Shown: positions 1-9,140, counted from the stretch's first letter. The stretch is 64,000 nt of DNA from Halomontanus rarus (GCF_017357405.1 NZ_CP071597.1:1364001-1428000), one strand, 5' to 3'. A program made the numbers and translations. Notes: generated from the letters alone by a model not told the origin.

Positions 1-68
1 AGGACCCACTCGTCGCCGTCCTCGGAAGCTTCGACTTCCGAGGGATCAGCCGAGCTTCGCTCGGCGGT
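1..68. repeat. twin hairpins inside acyl-CoA dehydrogenase
   Basis: CTCGGAAG (21-28) pairs perfectly with CTTCCGAG (35-42), and GCCGAGC (49-55) pairs perfectly with GCTCGGC (59-65). The two adjacent hairpins encode the apparent extra segment of the acyl-CoA dehydrogenase in frame. This is direct sequence observation; that they are an inserted element is inference. Confidence 0.55.
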
Positions 69-485
69 CGTCTGCATGCTCGAGGCGTCGGAGCCGCTGC
101 CCGGTTCCGTCAGCGCCCAGCCGCCGACGTACTCGCCTTCCGCGAGCGGTCGGAGCCACTCCTCCTTCTGGGCGTCGGTACCGAACAGTTCGATCGGTTT
201 CGACGCCAGCGAGACGTGGGCGGCGTAGGAGAGTCCGATCGCGCCGGAGACGCGCCCGAGTTCCTCGGTGACGAGCGCGTACATGAGCTGGTCGCCGCCG
301 AGGCCGCCGTAGGTCTCGTCGATGGGAACGCCCATCACGTCGAGTTGGGCCAATTGATCGAAAATTTCTTCGGGGAAGCGATGATCGTCTTCGATCTCCT
401 GAGCGACGGGCTCGATTTCCTCTTCGCAGAACTCCCGGACGGTTTCCCGGATCATCCGGTGTTCGTCGGGCAGTTCGAAGTCCAT
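1..485 (-). CDS. acyl-CoA dehydrogenase, N-terminal part (runs off window)
   Basis: This is the N-terminal 161 residues of an acyl-CoA dehydrogenase, which oxidises acyl-CoA to enoyl-CoA with FAD in fatty-acid or branched-chain amino-acid breakdown. It starts at the ATG read from 485 (MDFELPDEHRMIRETV). The family motif WALTEPGSGSDAS at about residues 124-136 and the segment YGGLGGDQLMYALVTEELGR are clear. The rest lies beyond position 1. Residues 144-156 (SSADPSEVEASED) look like an insertion between TTAER and GDEWVL, which I expect to be nearly adjacent in relatives; the DNA there carries two perfect hairpins. The substrate cannot be judged from this part. Confidence 0.9.
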   Translation of the reverse strand, partial: MDFELPDEHRMIRETVREFCEEEIEPVAQEIEDDHRFPEEIFDQLAQLDVMGVPIDETYGGLGGDQLMYALVTEELGRVSGAIGLSYAAHVSLASKPIELFGTDAQKEEWLRPLAEGEYVGGWALTEPGSGSDASSMQTTAERSSADPSEVEASEDGDEWV

Positions 486-530
486 ATCGGTTCTTCACCG
501 ACCCGAGAAATAAACGCACCGGCGGTCGTG

Positions 531-1712
531 CTATCGCCAGTCGTCGCGGTTCCCGTCGCCCTCGTCGCTGTCGTTTCGGCTGTCGGAGTCGCTATCCCAG
601 TCGCTCTCGTAACCACCTTCACGCTCGCTCTCGCTCCCGCTCCCGCTTCCCCTCGAGTTCCCCCACCCGGCGTCGGAATCGTTCCAGCCGTTTCGAGTGT
701 CGGTCGCCGGTCCGACACCGCCGCTCCCGTCACCGCTTCGGACGGCCGATCGCTGCTCGGGAATCAGATCGAGGTCTGCGTTCGTATCGCCGAGTAACAA
801 CAGCGCGTAGTACCGGAAGTAGGAGACGACGGGCACCTGAACGAGCGCCAGCACGAGGACGAACGCCGCGAGGCCGAGGAGTCCGACGCCGACGGCCAGA
901 TAGAGTCCGACCGTGCCGCCGAAGACGGCCAGCGCGACGGCGACGATGGCCGTCGGAATCCCGACGACGAGCGCGGCGATCACCGACAGAAATCCGACGG
1001 CGATCCCGAGGACGATCTGGGCGATCACCACGACGACGACGTACACCAGATACTCCTTCCACGACCCCGTGAGCGTCGGCCAGAAGCGCTTCCACGCGCT
1101 CAGGATGCCGCGCTCTTCGAGCAACATGATCGGCGCGACGAACTCGGTCGTCAACTGCATCACGAGCGCGTACAGGAGGAAGTACCCGAATCCGGCGAAC
1201 GCGAGGAGGACGAGCGATCCCACCGCGATTTCGTCGACGGTCGACGCCGACGTGACGATCGACAGCGCGGGGATACCGACGAGGGCGAAGCCGAGGAGGC
1301 CGAGCAGTCCCCGAAAGAGAAAGAGGTGTCCGGCCCGTCCGAGGTTCGCCATCCCGTACCGTCTAACGTGGACCTCGTGGGATCGGAGCGACTCGAGGAA
1401 GACGAACTCCATGATCGAACCGACGATCGCGAAAAACAGCCAGAGCGCGAGGGCGAGCGCCACGACGGCGAGGACGATCGTGAGCAGTTCCTCACCGGTC
1501 AGGTCCGGAAGCGTCCCCTCGAATTCGGTCCCTGCGAACGGTTCGTCCTCGACGGTAGTGTCGCCGGTCGGTGTCGTCGGCGGCCCCGAAAACCCCAGCG
1601 CCGAGATGAAAAAGACCACGAACGCGAGTTTGAGCCACATCCGCGGCTTCACCGGCGTTAAAAAATCTCGAGTAACGTCGATCGCATCTCCCAGATCGTC
1701 GATTGCGTACAT
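531..1712 (-). CDS. multi-pass membrane protein with acidic Ser/Asp-rich tail
   Basis: A 393-residue membrane protein. After an amphipathic start (MYAIDDLGDAIDVTRDFLTP) it has about six to seven hydrophobic segments between residues 25 and 310, for example LTIVLAVVALALALWLFFAI and YLVYVVVVVIAQIVLGIAVG. The last 80 residues are hydrophilic, rich in Gly, Ser and Asp, with runs such as DWDSDSDSRNDSDEGDGN. I recall this architecture from a haloarchaeal family of unknown function (DUF7544-like). No catalytic motif is visible. A transport or scaffolding role is only a guess. It is convergent with nothing and is followed by the acyl-CoA dehydrogenase on the same strand. Confidence 0.75.
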   Translation of the reverse strand: MYAIDDLGDAIDVTRDFLTPVKPRMWLKLAFVVFFISALGFSGPPTTPTGDTTVEDEPFAGTEFEGTLPDLTGEELLTIVLAVVALALALWLFFAIVGSIMEFVFLESLRSHEVHVRRYGMANLGRAGHLFLFRGLLGLLGFALVGIPALSIVTSASTVDEIAVGSLVLLAFAGFGYFLLYALVMQLTTEFVAPIMLLEERGILSAWKRFWPTLTGSWKEYLVYVVVVVIAQIVLGIAVGFLSVIAALVVGIPTAIVAVALAVFGGTVGLYLAVGVGLLGLAAFVLVLALVQVPVVSYFRYYALLLLGDTNADLDLIPEQRSAVRSGDGSGGVGPATDTRNGWNDSDAGWGNSRGSGSGSESEREGGYESDWDSDSDSRNDSDEGDGNRDDWR

Positions 1713-1857
1713 CGCTCTCGAGTCCGAATTCGTCGCGAGACTGTAAAATGATACTGATGGGTCCGGCGAGCGGACGGTCTCGATTTCGAAACTGTCCGAG
1801 CGGACGGTTCGTCGTGTGGGCCGGCCGCATCGGTTCGGAGGTCGAAAGTCCGAGATA

Positions 1858-1865
1858 CATTTAAC
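1858..1865 (+). promoter_or_regulatory. TATA box of the RIO-type kinase gene
   Basis: CATTTAAC is centred 27 nt before the ATG at 1889, the spacing expected for a leaderless haloarchaeal transcript. It supports that start codon. Confidence 0.6.
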
Positions 1866-1888
1866 GTCGGGTTTCGAATGTCGACGAC

Positions 1889-2698
1889 ATGGACATCCGC
1901 CAGCTCGCTCGAGGGACCGTCGAGTGGAGTCGAATCGAGCGTGTCGTTCGCACGCTGGCGGAGCGCTACGGTCGTGAAACCGTCCGCGTGGAGTTTCTCG
2001 AGGCCGACAACTGGCTCTCGACGCCCTGTGTGATCGACGACGAGTGGTTCGTCAAGATCGTCTCGAGACAGAACGCGCTGGTCCACGCGCTGCTCACGAC
2101 GGGCCGGAACGTCGGCGCCTTCTCCTCGGGGACGGAGGGCTTCTTCGACCGCTTCGAGACGCCGCTGCAGATGGTCGAACACGAGTACGAGGCGACCCGA
2201 AAGATGCGCGAGATCGGCCTGAACGCACCGCGACCCATCGAGGCGTTCGAGGTCAACGGGCTCGGCGTGCTCGTCCTCGAGTATCTCCCCGAGTTCGAGA
2301 CTCTGGGGGACCTCTCGACCGCGGAGGTTCGAGTGCGCGCGCCAGAGTTGCTCGAGATGCTGGCGACGCTCCACGACCACGGGCTAGCCCACGGCGACCT
2401 GCGCGCGGAGAACATCCTGCTCTGTGACGACGAACTCTACTTCATCGACGCCACTCGTCTGCAGGAGGGGCGGGCCAGAGAGACGAAGGCCTACGATCTG
2501 GCCTGTGCGCTGGCCGTCCTCGAGCCGCGGGTCGGTGCGCGTGAGGCGGTCCAGATCGCCGCGGCGACGTACGAGCCCGACGACATGCTTGCGGCGCGCG
2601 AATTTCTGGATTTCGTTCGGTTGCGACCGGATCACGAGTTCGATTCGACCCAGTTACGAAGCGAAGTCGAGAAGGTCGCCGATCTGGGGCAGAACTAG
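1889..2698 (+). CDS. RIO1-family atypical protein kinase/ATPase
   Basis: A 269-residue RIO-type kinase, a cytoplasmic ATP-dependent enzyme family linked to small-subunit ribosome maturation in archaea. The kinase core is visible: Lys56 in WFVKIV for ATP phosphates, Glu99 in the next helix, the catalytic loop HGDLRAEN at 168-175, and the metal-binding Asp187 in YFIDATR. It lacks the extra winged-helix N-terminal domain typical of RIO2, and an N-terminal segment of about 45 residues precedes the kinase fold. A TATA box 27 nt upstream fits a leaderless message. It is transcribed alone, divergent from the membrane protein at 531-1712. The protein substrate is unknown. Confidence 0.85.
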   Translation: MDIRQLARGTVEWSRIERVVRTLAERYGRETVRVEFLEADNWLSTPCVIDDEWFVKIVSRQNALVHALLTTGRNVGAFSSGTEGFFDRFETPLQMVEHEYEATRKMREIGLNAPRPIEAFEVNGLGVLVLEYLPEFETLGDLSTAEVRVRAPELLEMLATLHDHGLAHGDLRAENILLCDDELYFIDATRLQEGRARETKAYDLACALAVLEPRVGAREAVQIAAATYEPDDMLAAREFLDFVRLRPDHEFDSTQLRSEVEKVADLGQN

Positions 2699-2787
2699 CC
2701 GGGACGGTCGAGCGTCTCGATCACCGTCGCCTCTTCGTTCCTCGAGCAGTACCAGTCTTTTTGCTGTCGGTCGGTGAAGCAGACGAC

Positions 2788-4350
2788 ATGAGTCAGCGAA
2801 CCACCGACCGCGAGTACGGTCACTACATCGACGGCGAGTGGACCGACGGGAGCGGATCGGAGACGTTCGACAGCCGAAATCCGGCAACCGGTGAGTCACT
2901 CGCGACCTTCCGGCGCGGGACCGAATCGGACGTCGACGAGGCGCTTTCAGCCGCCGACGCTGCCTTCGAGGAGTGGCGAGAGCTCTCTTACATCGATCGC
3001 GCGGAGTACCTCTGGGACATCTACCACGAACTCCGCGAGCGCCACGACGAGCTGGGCGAGGTCGTTACGAGAGAGTGCGGCAAGGAAATCTCCGAAGGAA
3101 AGGCGGACGTCACCGAGGCCTGGCACATGGTCGAGTGGGCGGCGGGCAACGCCCGTCACCCCCACGGCGACGTCGTCCCCTCGGAGATCCCGAGCAAGGA
3201 CGCCTACATGCGCCGGAAACCGCGGGGCGTGATCGGCTGTATCACGCCGTGGAACTTCCCCGTCGCCATTCCGTTCTGGCACATGGCCATCGCGCTCGTC
3301 GAAGGGAACACGGTCGTCTGGAAACCGGCCGAACAGACCCCCTGGTGCGGACAGATTATCGCCGAGATGTTCGAGGACGCCGGGATCCCCGACGGCGTCT
3401 TCAACCTAGTCCAGGGCTTCGGCGACGCCGGCGCGGCGATCACCGACGACGGCCGCGTCGACACCGTCCTCTTTACCGGCTCCGCCGAGGTCGGCCACGA
3501 GATCGCGGGCAAGGTCGGCGGCGAACCCGGCAAGCTAGCGGCCTGCGAGATGGGCGGCAAGAACGGGATCGTCATCACCGAAAATGCGGACGTGGACATC
3601 GCCGTCCACTCGGCGATCATGTCGAGTTTCAAGACCACCGGCCAGCGCTGCGTCTCGAGCGAGCGACTGATCGTCCACGAGGAGGTCTACGACGAGTTCA
3701 AAGAGCGCTTTGTCGACATCGCGGAGGACGTCGCCGTCGGCGACCCGCTCGAGGAGGACACCTTCATGGGGCCGGCGATCGAGGCCGATCACGTCGAGAA
3801 GATCCGCAAACACAATGAGCTCGCTCGAAAGGAGGGCGCGGAGGTGCTGGTCGACCGATTCGAGCTCGGTGAAGAGGAGATTCCGGAAGGACACACCGAG
3901 GGCCACTGGGTCGGCCCGTTCGTCTACGAGATCGACTACGACACCGACCTCCGGTGTCTCAAAGAGGAGTGTTTCGGCCCGCACGTGGCCTTGCTCGAGT
4001 ACAGCGGCGACATCGAGCGGGCGGTCGAGATTCACAACGACACGCCCTACGGACTCGCGGGCGCAGTGATCTCCGAGGACTACCGCCAGCTCAACTACTT
4101 TCGGGACCGGGCCGATCTGGGGCTGGCGTACGCGAACCTGCCGTGTATCGGCGCCGAGGTACAGTTGCCCTTCGGCGGCGTGAAGAAGTCCGGGAACGGG
4201 TACCCCTCCGCTCGAGAAGCCATCGAGGCCGTCACCGAGCGCACCGCCTGGACGATGAACAACTCGAAGGAGATTCGGATGGCACAGGGGCTGTCGGCGG
4301 ATATCAAGACGTCGTCCGCCGACTCGTCCGAGGGCTCGAACGACGACTGA
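2788..4350 (+). CDS. NAD(P)-dependent aldehyde dehydrogenase
   Basis: A 520-residue aldehyde dehydrogenase that oxidises an aldehyde to its acid in the cytoplasm. Key residues are present: TPWNFPVA at 153-160 and Lys179 in VWKPAEQ for cofactor binding, FTGSAEVG at 229-236, the general base Glu254 in CEMGGKNG, and the nucleophile Cys288 in TTGQRCVSSERL. Length is normal for the family. I chose the ATG at 2788 rather than an upstream TTG at 2761 because homology begins right after it. The EMGGKNG and GQRCVSSERL motifs resemble those of semialdehyde-type enzymes, but the substrate cannot be named. It stands alone, convergent with the nitroreductase. Confidence 0.9.
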   Translation: MSQRTTDREYGHYIDGEWTDGSGSETFDSRNPATGESLATFRRGTESDVDEALSAADAAFEEWRELSYIDRAEYLWDIYHELRERHDELGEVVTRECGKEISEGKADVTEAWHMVEWAAGNARHPHGDVVPSEIPSKDAYMRRKPRGVIGCITPWNFPVAIPFWHMAIALVEGNTVVWKPAEQTPWCGQIIAEMFEDAGIPDGVFNLVQGFGDAGAAITDDGRVDTVLFTGSAEVGHEIAGKVGGEPGKLAACEMGGKNGIVITENADVDIAVHSAIMSSFKTTGQRCVSSERLIVHEEVYDEFKERFVDIAEDVAVGDPLEEDTFMGPAIEADHVEKIRKHNELARKEGAEVLVDRFELGEEEIPEGHTEGHWVGPFVYEIDYDTDLRCLKEECFGPHVALLEYSGDIERAVEIHNDTPYGLAGAVISEDYRQLNYFRDRADLGLAYANLPCIGAEVQLPFGGVKKSGNGYPSAREAIEAVTERTAWTMNNSKEIRMAQGLSADIKTSSADSSEGSNDD

Positions 4351-4410
4351 GAGCGGCATCGCTTTTCGCGTCCCGCTCGAGTCGGCTGGACTCGCTCATC
4401 GTCTTCGGGA

Positions 4411-4941
4411 CTACCGTTCGTCCTCGCCCGTGCCCTCGAGGTCGAGTTCCCGACCGAACCGTCCGCCGAACGCGATGTCGGAGAGCGGCTCGCGGCTTTT
4501 TCGTCCCCGAATCTCCCGATCCGGATAGCCGAAGCCGAGCAGCGCCGTGAGATCGTACTCGTCGGGGAGTTCGAGGAACTCGCGGGCGGCAGCCCGGTCG
4601 ACGGTGAACATACAGGAACCGACGCCGCGTTCCCAGGCGACCAGTTGCATGTGCGTCGCCGCACGTCCGGCGTCGATCTCGTTGTACCCGTACGCGGGAT
4701 CGGTACAGATCGCGATCGCGAAGTCGGCGTCGGCCACCCACCCCCCGGTCGGCGAGTTGTCGGCGAGGGTCTCGAGGTCGTCCGTGCGGTCGAGGAGGAC
4801 GAACCGCCAGTGCTGGGTGTTCTTGCCGCTCGGGGCGAGACGACCGGCCTCGAGAATCGCGCGCTTGGTCTCGTCGTCGGCGGATTCGTCGGAATACTCT
4901 CGGAGTTCGATGCGCGTCTCGATCGCGTCGGTGACGTCCAT
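4411..4941 (-). CDS. nitroreductase family flavoprotein
   Basis: A protein of about 176 residues of the FMN-dependent nitroreductase family. The N-terminus IETRIELREYSDE and the motif LEAGRLAPSGKNTQHWRFV, with the Ser/Asn that contact FMN, are diagnostic. GAGRAATHMQL-like and GFGYPDREIRGRK segments match the end of the fold. Three start codons are close together (4974, 4947, 4941). I prefer 4941, because homology begins with MDVTDAIETR. Such enzymes reduce nitro compounds, quinones or flavins with NAD(P)H; the physiological substrate is unknown. It is a single gene. Confidence 0.85.
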   Translation of the reverse strand: MDVTDAIETRIELREYSDESADDETKRAILEAGRLAPSGKNTQHWRFVLLDRTDDLETLADNSPTGGWVADADFAIAICTDPAYGYNEIDAGRAATHMQLVAWERGVGSCMFTVDRAAAREFLELPDEYDLTALLGFGYPDREIRGRKSREPLSDIAFGGRFGRELDLEGTGEDER

Positions 4942-5138
4942 GCCCATGCTGGAACTCGTCACCGTCGACTGCAAAGAGTGTTCGTTACGTCTGCGCGGAC
5001 GGTCTGCGGCCCGTCACCGATCGAACGCCGACTCGAGTGACCGATCTGCGGTTCGGTAAGGTGAGAGGTGTGCGAGAAGAGACCGTTCCAATGAAAAACG
5101 GCCACAGCACTATGTCTCGCGCGAGCGAAGGGACGATC

Positions 5139-5423
5139 ATGACCGACGATCCGACGAACTCGATCGACCTCGAACACGCCGACCGAGTTCGTGTCGGCGT
5201 GACCCGCGGCGAGACCGCCCGTTCGATCGGCCGGCCGCGCGACTACCCCGATCGGTCCGACGTCTCGGTCGAACCGGCTCGGGAGGGACGAGTTCTGCTC
5301 AGTCTCAACACGATGGCCGGCGACCACGGAACCGGCCACGCGGACATCGAGTTCACGCTCGAGGAGGCCCGTCAGTTGCGCGAGCTACTGGACGAGACTG
5401 TCCGTGAGATCGGCGAGGAGTGA
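5139..5423 (+). CDS. small conserved haloarchaeal protein, unknown function
   Basis: A 94-residue acidic protein (MTDDPTNSIDLEHADRV...) with no recognised motif. It contains a predicted beta-rich middle (VRVGVTRGE, RVLLSLNTMAGD) and a C-terminal helix (FTLEEARQLRELLDETV). The periodic FTLEEARQLRELL helix resembles that of several small haloarchaeal proteins. ATGs at 5037, 5094 and 5112 are alternative starts; 5139 was chosen because the acidic composition typical of these proteins begins there. I can offer no function. Confidence 0.6.
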   Translation: MTDDPTNSIDLEHADRVRVGVTRGETARSIGRPRDYPDRSDVSVEPAREGRVLLSLNTMAGDHGTGHADIEFTLEEARQLRELLDETVREIGEE

Positions 5424-5533
5424 GCGGCACCGAGACGCTGACGACGACGGTACCCAAACGTGTCAGGTGCCGATTTCACGATTTCTGACGGGTGAGGGCG
5501 TAGTTTATCTCCGACGGCCGCCTCTCAATCAAC

Positions 5534-5788
5534 ATGATACCCCTCCCACCACCGACGGCGAACGAGCACCGCCAGAAAACGCTCCGGTCACAACTCGAGG
5601 AGATGGGTGCTCAACTCGAGGCCAACGAGCGGCGAATCGTTCAGTTGGAGAACACGCTACACGGTGTTGCCAGAGTAACCGGCGACATCACGGTCACGCA
5701 TCCCTGCTTCAAGTGTGATCGAAGCCTCCTGTTGATCCGGGAGGGGATGCTGTACTGTCCCTGCTGTCACTACCGACAGACGGTGTAG
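5534..5788 (+). CDS. small coiled-coil plus zinc-ribbon protein
   Basis: An 84-residue protein in two parts. Residues 10-50 form a heptad-like helix (LRSQLEEMGAQLEANERRIV), and the C-terminus is a zinc ribbon with CFKC and CPCC knuckles (CFKCDRSLLL, LYCPCCHYRQTV). A TATA-like box, GTTTATC at 5503-5509, lies 28 nt before the ATG and supports the start. Small zinc-finger proteins of this size are common in haloarchaea and some act in gene regulation or stress adaptation. The partner is unknown; nucleic-acid or protein binding is inferred from the fold only. Confidence 0.75.
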   Translation: MIPLPPPTANEHRQKTLRSQLEEMGAQLEANERRIVQLENTLHGVARVTGDITVTHPCFKCDRSLLLIREGMLYCPCCHYRQTV

Positions 5789-5910
5789 TGCGATCTACCG
5801 GGGACGGTGTCGCCCCGGTGTCACCTCCAGTTCCGATCTCGCAATCACAGTTACGGACGGTGTCCGTGCTCGTGGCGCTGTGCCCACTCACACCCACACC
5901 CACCCCACAC

Positions 5911-7290
5911 TCACTCGAGGTCGTCGACGAGTTCGCTCGCGACACCGGTGTACGTCTCGGGGGTCAACGACCGGAGTTCGGCGCGGGTCTCGTCGCTGAC
6001 GTCGAGGTCGTCGAACAGTTCGCGGAAGTCCTCGAGCGCGACGCGGCGGCCCCGCGTGAGTTCCTTGACCTGTTCGTAGGCGTCGTCTCGCCCCTCGCGA
6101 CGGAGGATCGTCTGGACGGCCTCGCCGATGATCTCGGGGGTGGCGTTGAGTTCGTCGCGCATCACCTGCTCGTTGGGGACGACCTTCTCGAGGCCGCTTT
6201 GCGTTTTGGTGTAGCCGATCAGGCAGTGGGCGAACGCGGCGCCGACGTTCCGCTTGACCGTCGAGTCCGAGAGGTCCCGCTGGAGCCGGGAGGTGGTCAC
6301 GTAGTCCGCGAGGAACACGAGGTCGGCGTTGGCCTTCGAGAGGTTCCCCTCGCTGTTCTCGAAGTCGATCGGGTTGACCTTGTGGGGCATCGTCGAGGAG
6401 CCGGTCTCGCCGGCGACGGCCTCCTGTCCGAGGTAGCGGTCGGAGACGTAGAGCCAGACGTCGAGGTCGAGGTCCAACAGGACGTCGTTCGCGCCGCGGA
6501 CGGCGTCGAACAGCGCCGAGAGATCGTCACAGGGGTTGACCTGCGTCGTGAGCGGTTCGAATCCGAGGCCGAGTTCGTCGACGAACTCGCGGGCGAACGT
6601 CCGCCAGTTGACGCCCGGATAGGCGGCGACGTGTGCGGCGTAGGTTCCGCTCGCACCGCCGAGTTTGCCCCGCAACTGATCGGTCGCCTCGCGAATTCGT
6701 CCCGTCGCGCGGCCGAGTCGGGCGGCGTAGACCGCCATCTCCTTGCCGAACGTGGTCGGGGTGGCGGGCTGACCGTGGGTTCGAGCCAGCATCGGGAGCT
6801 CGCGGTGTTCGCGGGCCATCTCCGCCAGCGTATTGCGAACCTCATACAGCGCCGGCAGGAGCACCTCGTCGACGGCGTCGCGGACGAGCAGCCGGTGGGC
6901 GAGGTTGTTCACGTCCTCGCTGGTGAGCCCGAAGTGGATCCACGGGGAGGCGTCGCTGTCCCCGGGGAGCCGGTGGCGGACGAAGTACTCCACCGCCTTC
7001 ACGTCGTGGTTGGTCGCCTCGAACTCGCCGTGGCCCTCGACCTCGAGTTTCTTGACGAGTTCGGCGTCCTCCTCGGCGAAACTCTCGTAGAGGCCCCGGA
7101 GGTGGGTGCGCTCCTCGAGGTCGAGTTCCAGCGGCGTCGCCTCGAGGTCCGCGAGCGCGATCAGGTACTCGACTTCGACCCGAATCCGGGCGCGCATGAG
7201 CGCCGCTTCGCTGGCGTACGGCGACAGCGGCGCGGTTCGTGTTCCGTAGCGGCCGTCCAGCGGCGAAACGGCGTAGAGCGCATCGGTCAT
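5911..7290 (-). CDS. purB: adenylosuccinate lyase
   Basis: A 459-residue adenylosuccinate lyase. It splits SAICAR to AICAR and adenylosuccinate to AMP, each with release of fumarate, in purine synthesis. The N-terminus MTDALYAVSPLDGRYGTRT and the fumarase/lyase signature GSSTMPHKVNPIDFENSEGN are both present; the signature loop holds the catalytic Ser. HDVKAVEYFVR and SDSTVKRNVG also fit. The start at 7290 follows a GCTTTTGC box about 26 nt upstream. The gene is divergent from the PurN-PurH fusion, so two purine steps (SAICAR to AICAR, AICAR to FAICAR) share one 167-bp promoter region. Confidence 0.97.
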   Translation of the reverse strand: MTDALYAVSPLDGRYGTRTAPLSPYASEAALMRARIRVEVEYLIALADLEATPLELDLEERTHLRGLYESFAEEDAELVKKLEVEGHGEFEATNHDVKAVEYFVRHRLPGDSDASPWIHFGLTSEDVNNLAHRLLVRDAVDEVLLPALYEVRNTLAEMAREHRELPMLARTHGQPATPTTFGKEMAVYAARLGRATGRIREATDQLRGKLGGASGTYAAHVAAYPGVNWRTFAREFVDELGLGFEPLTTQVNPCDDLSALFDAVRGANDVLLDLDLDVWLYVSDRYLGQEAVAGETGSSTMPHKVNPIDFENSEGNLSKANADLVFLADYVTTSRLQRDLSDSTVKRNVGAAFAHCLIGYTKTQSGLEKVVPNEQVMRDELNATPEIIGEAVQTILRREGRDDAYEQVKELTRGRRVALEDFRELFDDLDVSDETRAELRSLTPETYTGVASELVDDLE

Positions 7291-7457
7291 GTGAAATCCT
7301 GCCCCGCCGCCGTGCAAAAGCGTGTCGAAACGTTGTGCCACGGGCGTGCATACACGAACCGCCTTCCGGTGGATATACGATTTTATATTGCACGAACGTG
7401 GATACATCTCCGCTCGAGACCGCAATCACTTTCCCGTTCGCGGGTGCCCGTCTACAC

Positions 7458-9140
7458 ATGACGCGAATCGCCGGGATGGCCGGCAACCGAGGGCGGAACC
7501 TGTTGAACGTCGCCGACCGCGCGCCAGGTGGCGCGGAACTTGCGGTGATACTGACCAACGCCGAGGACGCACCCGTCCTCGAGGCCGCCGCCGAGCGGGG
7601 GATTCCGACCGAGGTCGTCCCCCGCGAGGACGGCGAGAGCCGACGCGACCACGAGGAGCGCGTCCTCGAGGCGCTGACCGACTACGAGTTCGACCTGGTC
7701 TGTTTGGACGGCTACATGCGCATCCTCTCGGAGACGTTCCTCGAGGCGGCCCCGACGACGCTCAACGTCCACCCGTCGCTGCTGCCCGCGTTCCCCGGGA
7801 TGGACGCCTGGGGCGACGCGCTCGAGGCGGGCGTCTCCGTCACGGGCTGTACCGTCCACGTCGTCACGGACGCGACCGACGACGAGGGCGACGTCGTCGA
7901 GAGCGAGGTCGACGCCGGCCCGATCGTCACCCAGGAGCCGGTTCCGATCTACGAGGGCGACGACGCCGACGACCTCAAAGAACGCGTGCTCTACGAGGGG
8001 GAGTTCCGCGCGTACCCGCGCGCCGTGAAGTGGTTCGCCGAGGGTGCCGTCGACGTCGACCTCGAGGCGAGCGAGGCGCAAAGTGCCTCGGATAGTCGCG
8101 CGGGGAGCGAAGCGACTCGCAAGACCGGCGAGGTGACCGTCGAGGCCGACGGCGCCGACGAGGAGGGCGGTCTGCCGACGCGCCGGCTCGTCTCCGACGA
8201 CCGGTACGACACGCTCCGCTACGGCGAGAATCCCCACCAGGACGCCGCGGTCTACATCGACAACACCTGCGAGGAGGCGAGCGTCGTCCACGCCGACCAG
8301 CTCAACGAGGGCGCGAAGGCGCTGTCGTACAACAACTACAACGACGCCGACGGCGCGCTCAATTTGATCAAGGAGTTCGACGAGCCCGCCGCCGCAGTGA
8401 TCAAGCACACCAATCCGGCGGGCTGCGCCACGGCGGACTCGCTGTCCGAGGCCTACGAGCGGGCCCTCTCGACGGACCCCATGAGCGCCTTCGGCGGCAT
8501 CGTCGCGCTCAACCGGGAGTGTGACGCCGCGACCGCCGAGCAGGTGATCGACTCCTTCAAGGAGGTCGTCGTCGCGCCCGGATACACCGACGATGCGCTC
8601 GAGGTGCTCTTCGAGAAGGACAACCTGCGCGTGCTGGATGTCGGAGAGATAGGAGAGAGCAGCGAGCGCTTCACCGAGAAACCGATCGTCGGCGGCCGCC
8701 TCGTCCAGGAGCGGGACCTGCAATCGATCTCGGTCGACGATCTCGAGGTCGTCACCGACCGCGAACCCACCGCGGAGCAACTCGAGACGATGGTCTTCGC
8801 CTGGCAGACGCTCAAGCACGTCAAGTCCAACGGGATTCTCTTCGCGAAAGGGACGGAGACGGTCGGCGTCGGCATGGGTCAGGTCTCACGCGTAGACGCG
8901 GTTCGACTGGCGGCGATGAAGGCCGACGAGCACGCCGAAGGGAAAGACGCAGAGGGCGCCGTGATGGCCTCGGACGCGTTCTTCCCGTTCCCGGACGGCA
9001 TCGAAGAGGCCGCGAAGGCGGGGATCGAAGCCGTCGTTCAGCCCGGCGGGTCGGTCAACGACGACGACGTCGTCGCGGCCGCGGACGACCACGACATCGC
9101 GATGGCGTTTACGGGCCAGCGGTCGTTCCGACACGACTGA
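7458..9140 (+). CDS. purH: PurN-like/AICAR transformylase fusion
   Basis: A 560-residue two-domain protein. Residues 1-205 resemble GAR transformylase (PurN), with NVHPSLLPAFPG at about 103-114 and the TDEGD-type loop DATDDEGDVVESEVDAGPI. A linker rich in Ala, Ser and Glu (about 206-240) follows. Residues 245-560 are the AICAR transformylase domain of PurH, with LRYGENPHQDAA, KALSYNNYNDADGAL and VIKHTNPAGCATA. The IMP cyclohydrolase (MGS-like) domain normally fused to PurH is absent, so cyclisation is presumably done by a separate PurO. The start at 7458 lies after an AT-rich stretch (TTTTATAT near 7381). It is divergent from purB. Confidence 0.92.
   Translation: MTRIAGMAGNRGRNLLNVADRAPGGAELAVILTNAEDAPVLEAAAERGIPTEVVPREDGESRRDHEERVLEALTDYEFDLVCLDGYMRILSETFLEAAPTTLNVHPSLLPAFPGMDAWGDALEAGVSVTGCTVHVVTDATDDEGDVVESEVDAGPIVTQEPVPIYEGDDADDLKERVLYEGEFRAYPRAVKWFAEGAVDVDLEASEAQSASDSRAGSEATRKTGEVTVEADGADEEGGLPTRRLVSDDRYDTLRYGENPHQDAAVYIDNTCEEASVVHADQLNEGAKALSYNNYNDADGALNLIKEFDEPAAAVIKHTNPAGCATADSLSEAYERALSTDPMSAFGGIVALNRECDAATAEQVIDSFKEVVVAPGYTDDALEVLFEKDNLRVLDVGEIGESSERFTEKPIVGGRLVQERDLQSISVDDLEVVTDREPTAEQLETMVFAWQTLKHVKSNGILFAKGTETVGVGMGQVSRVDAVRLAAMKADEHAEGKDAEGAVMASDAFFPFPDGIEEAAKAGIEAVVQPGGSVNDDDVVAAADDHDIAMAFTGQRSFRHD

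Noticed and set aside
5788..7461. 557-codon open frame opposite purB and similar long frames, for example 54778-56187
   Set aside because: They lie opposite or beside well-matched genes, show shifted-frame composition (Arg- or Val-rich) and match no family; high GC makes such frames common.
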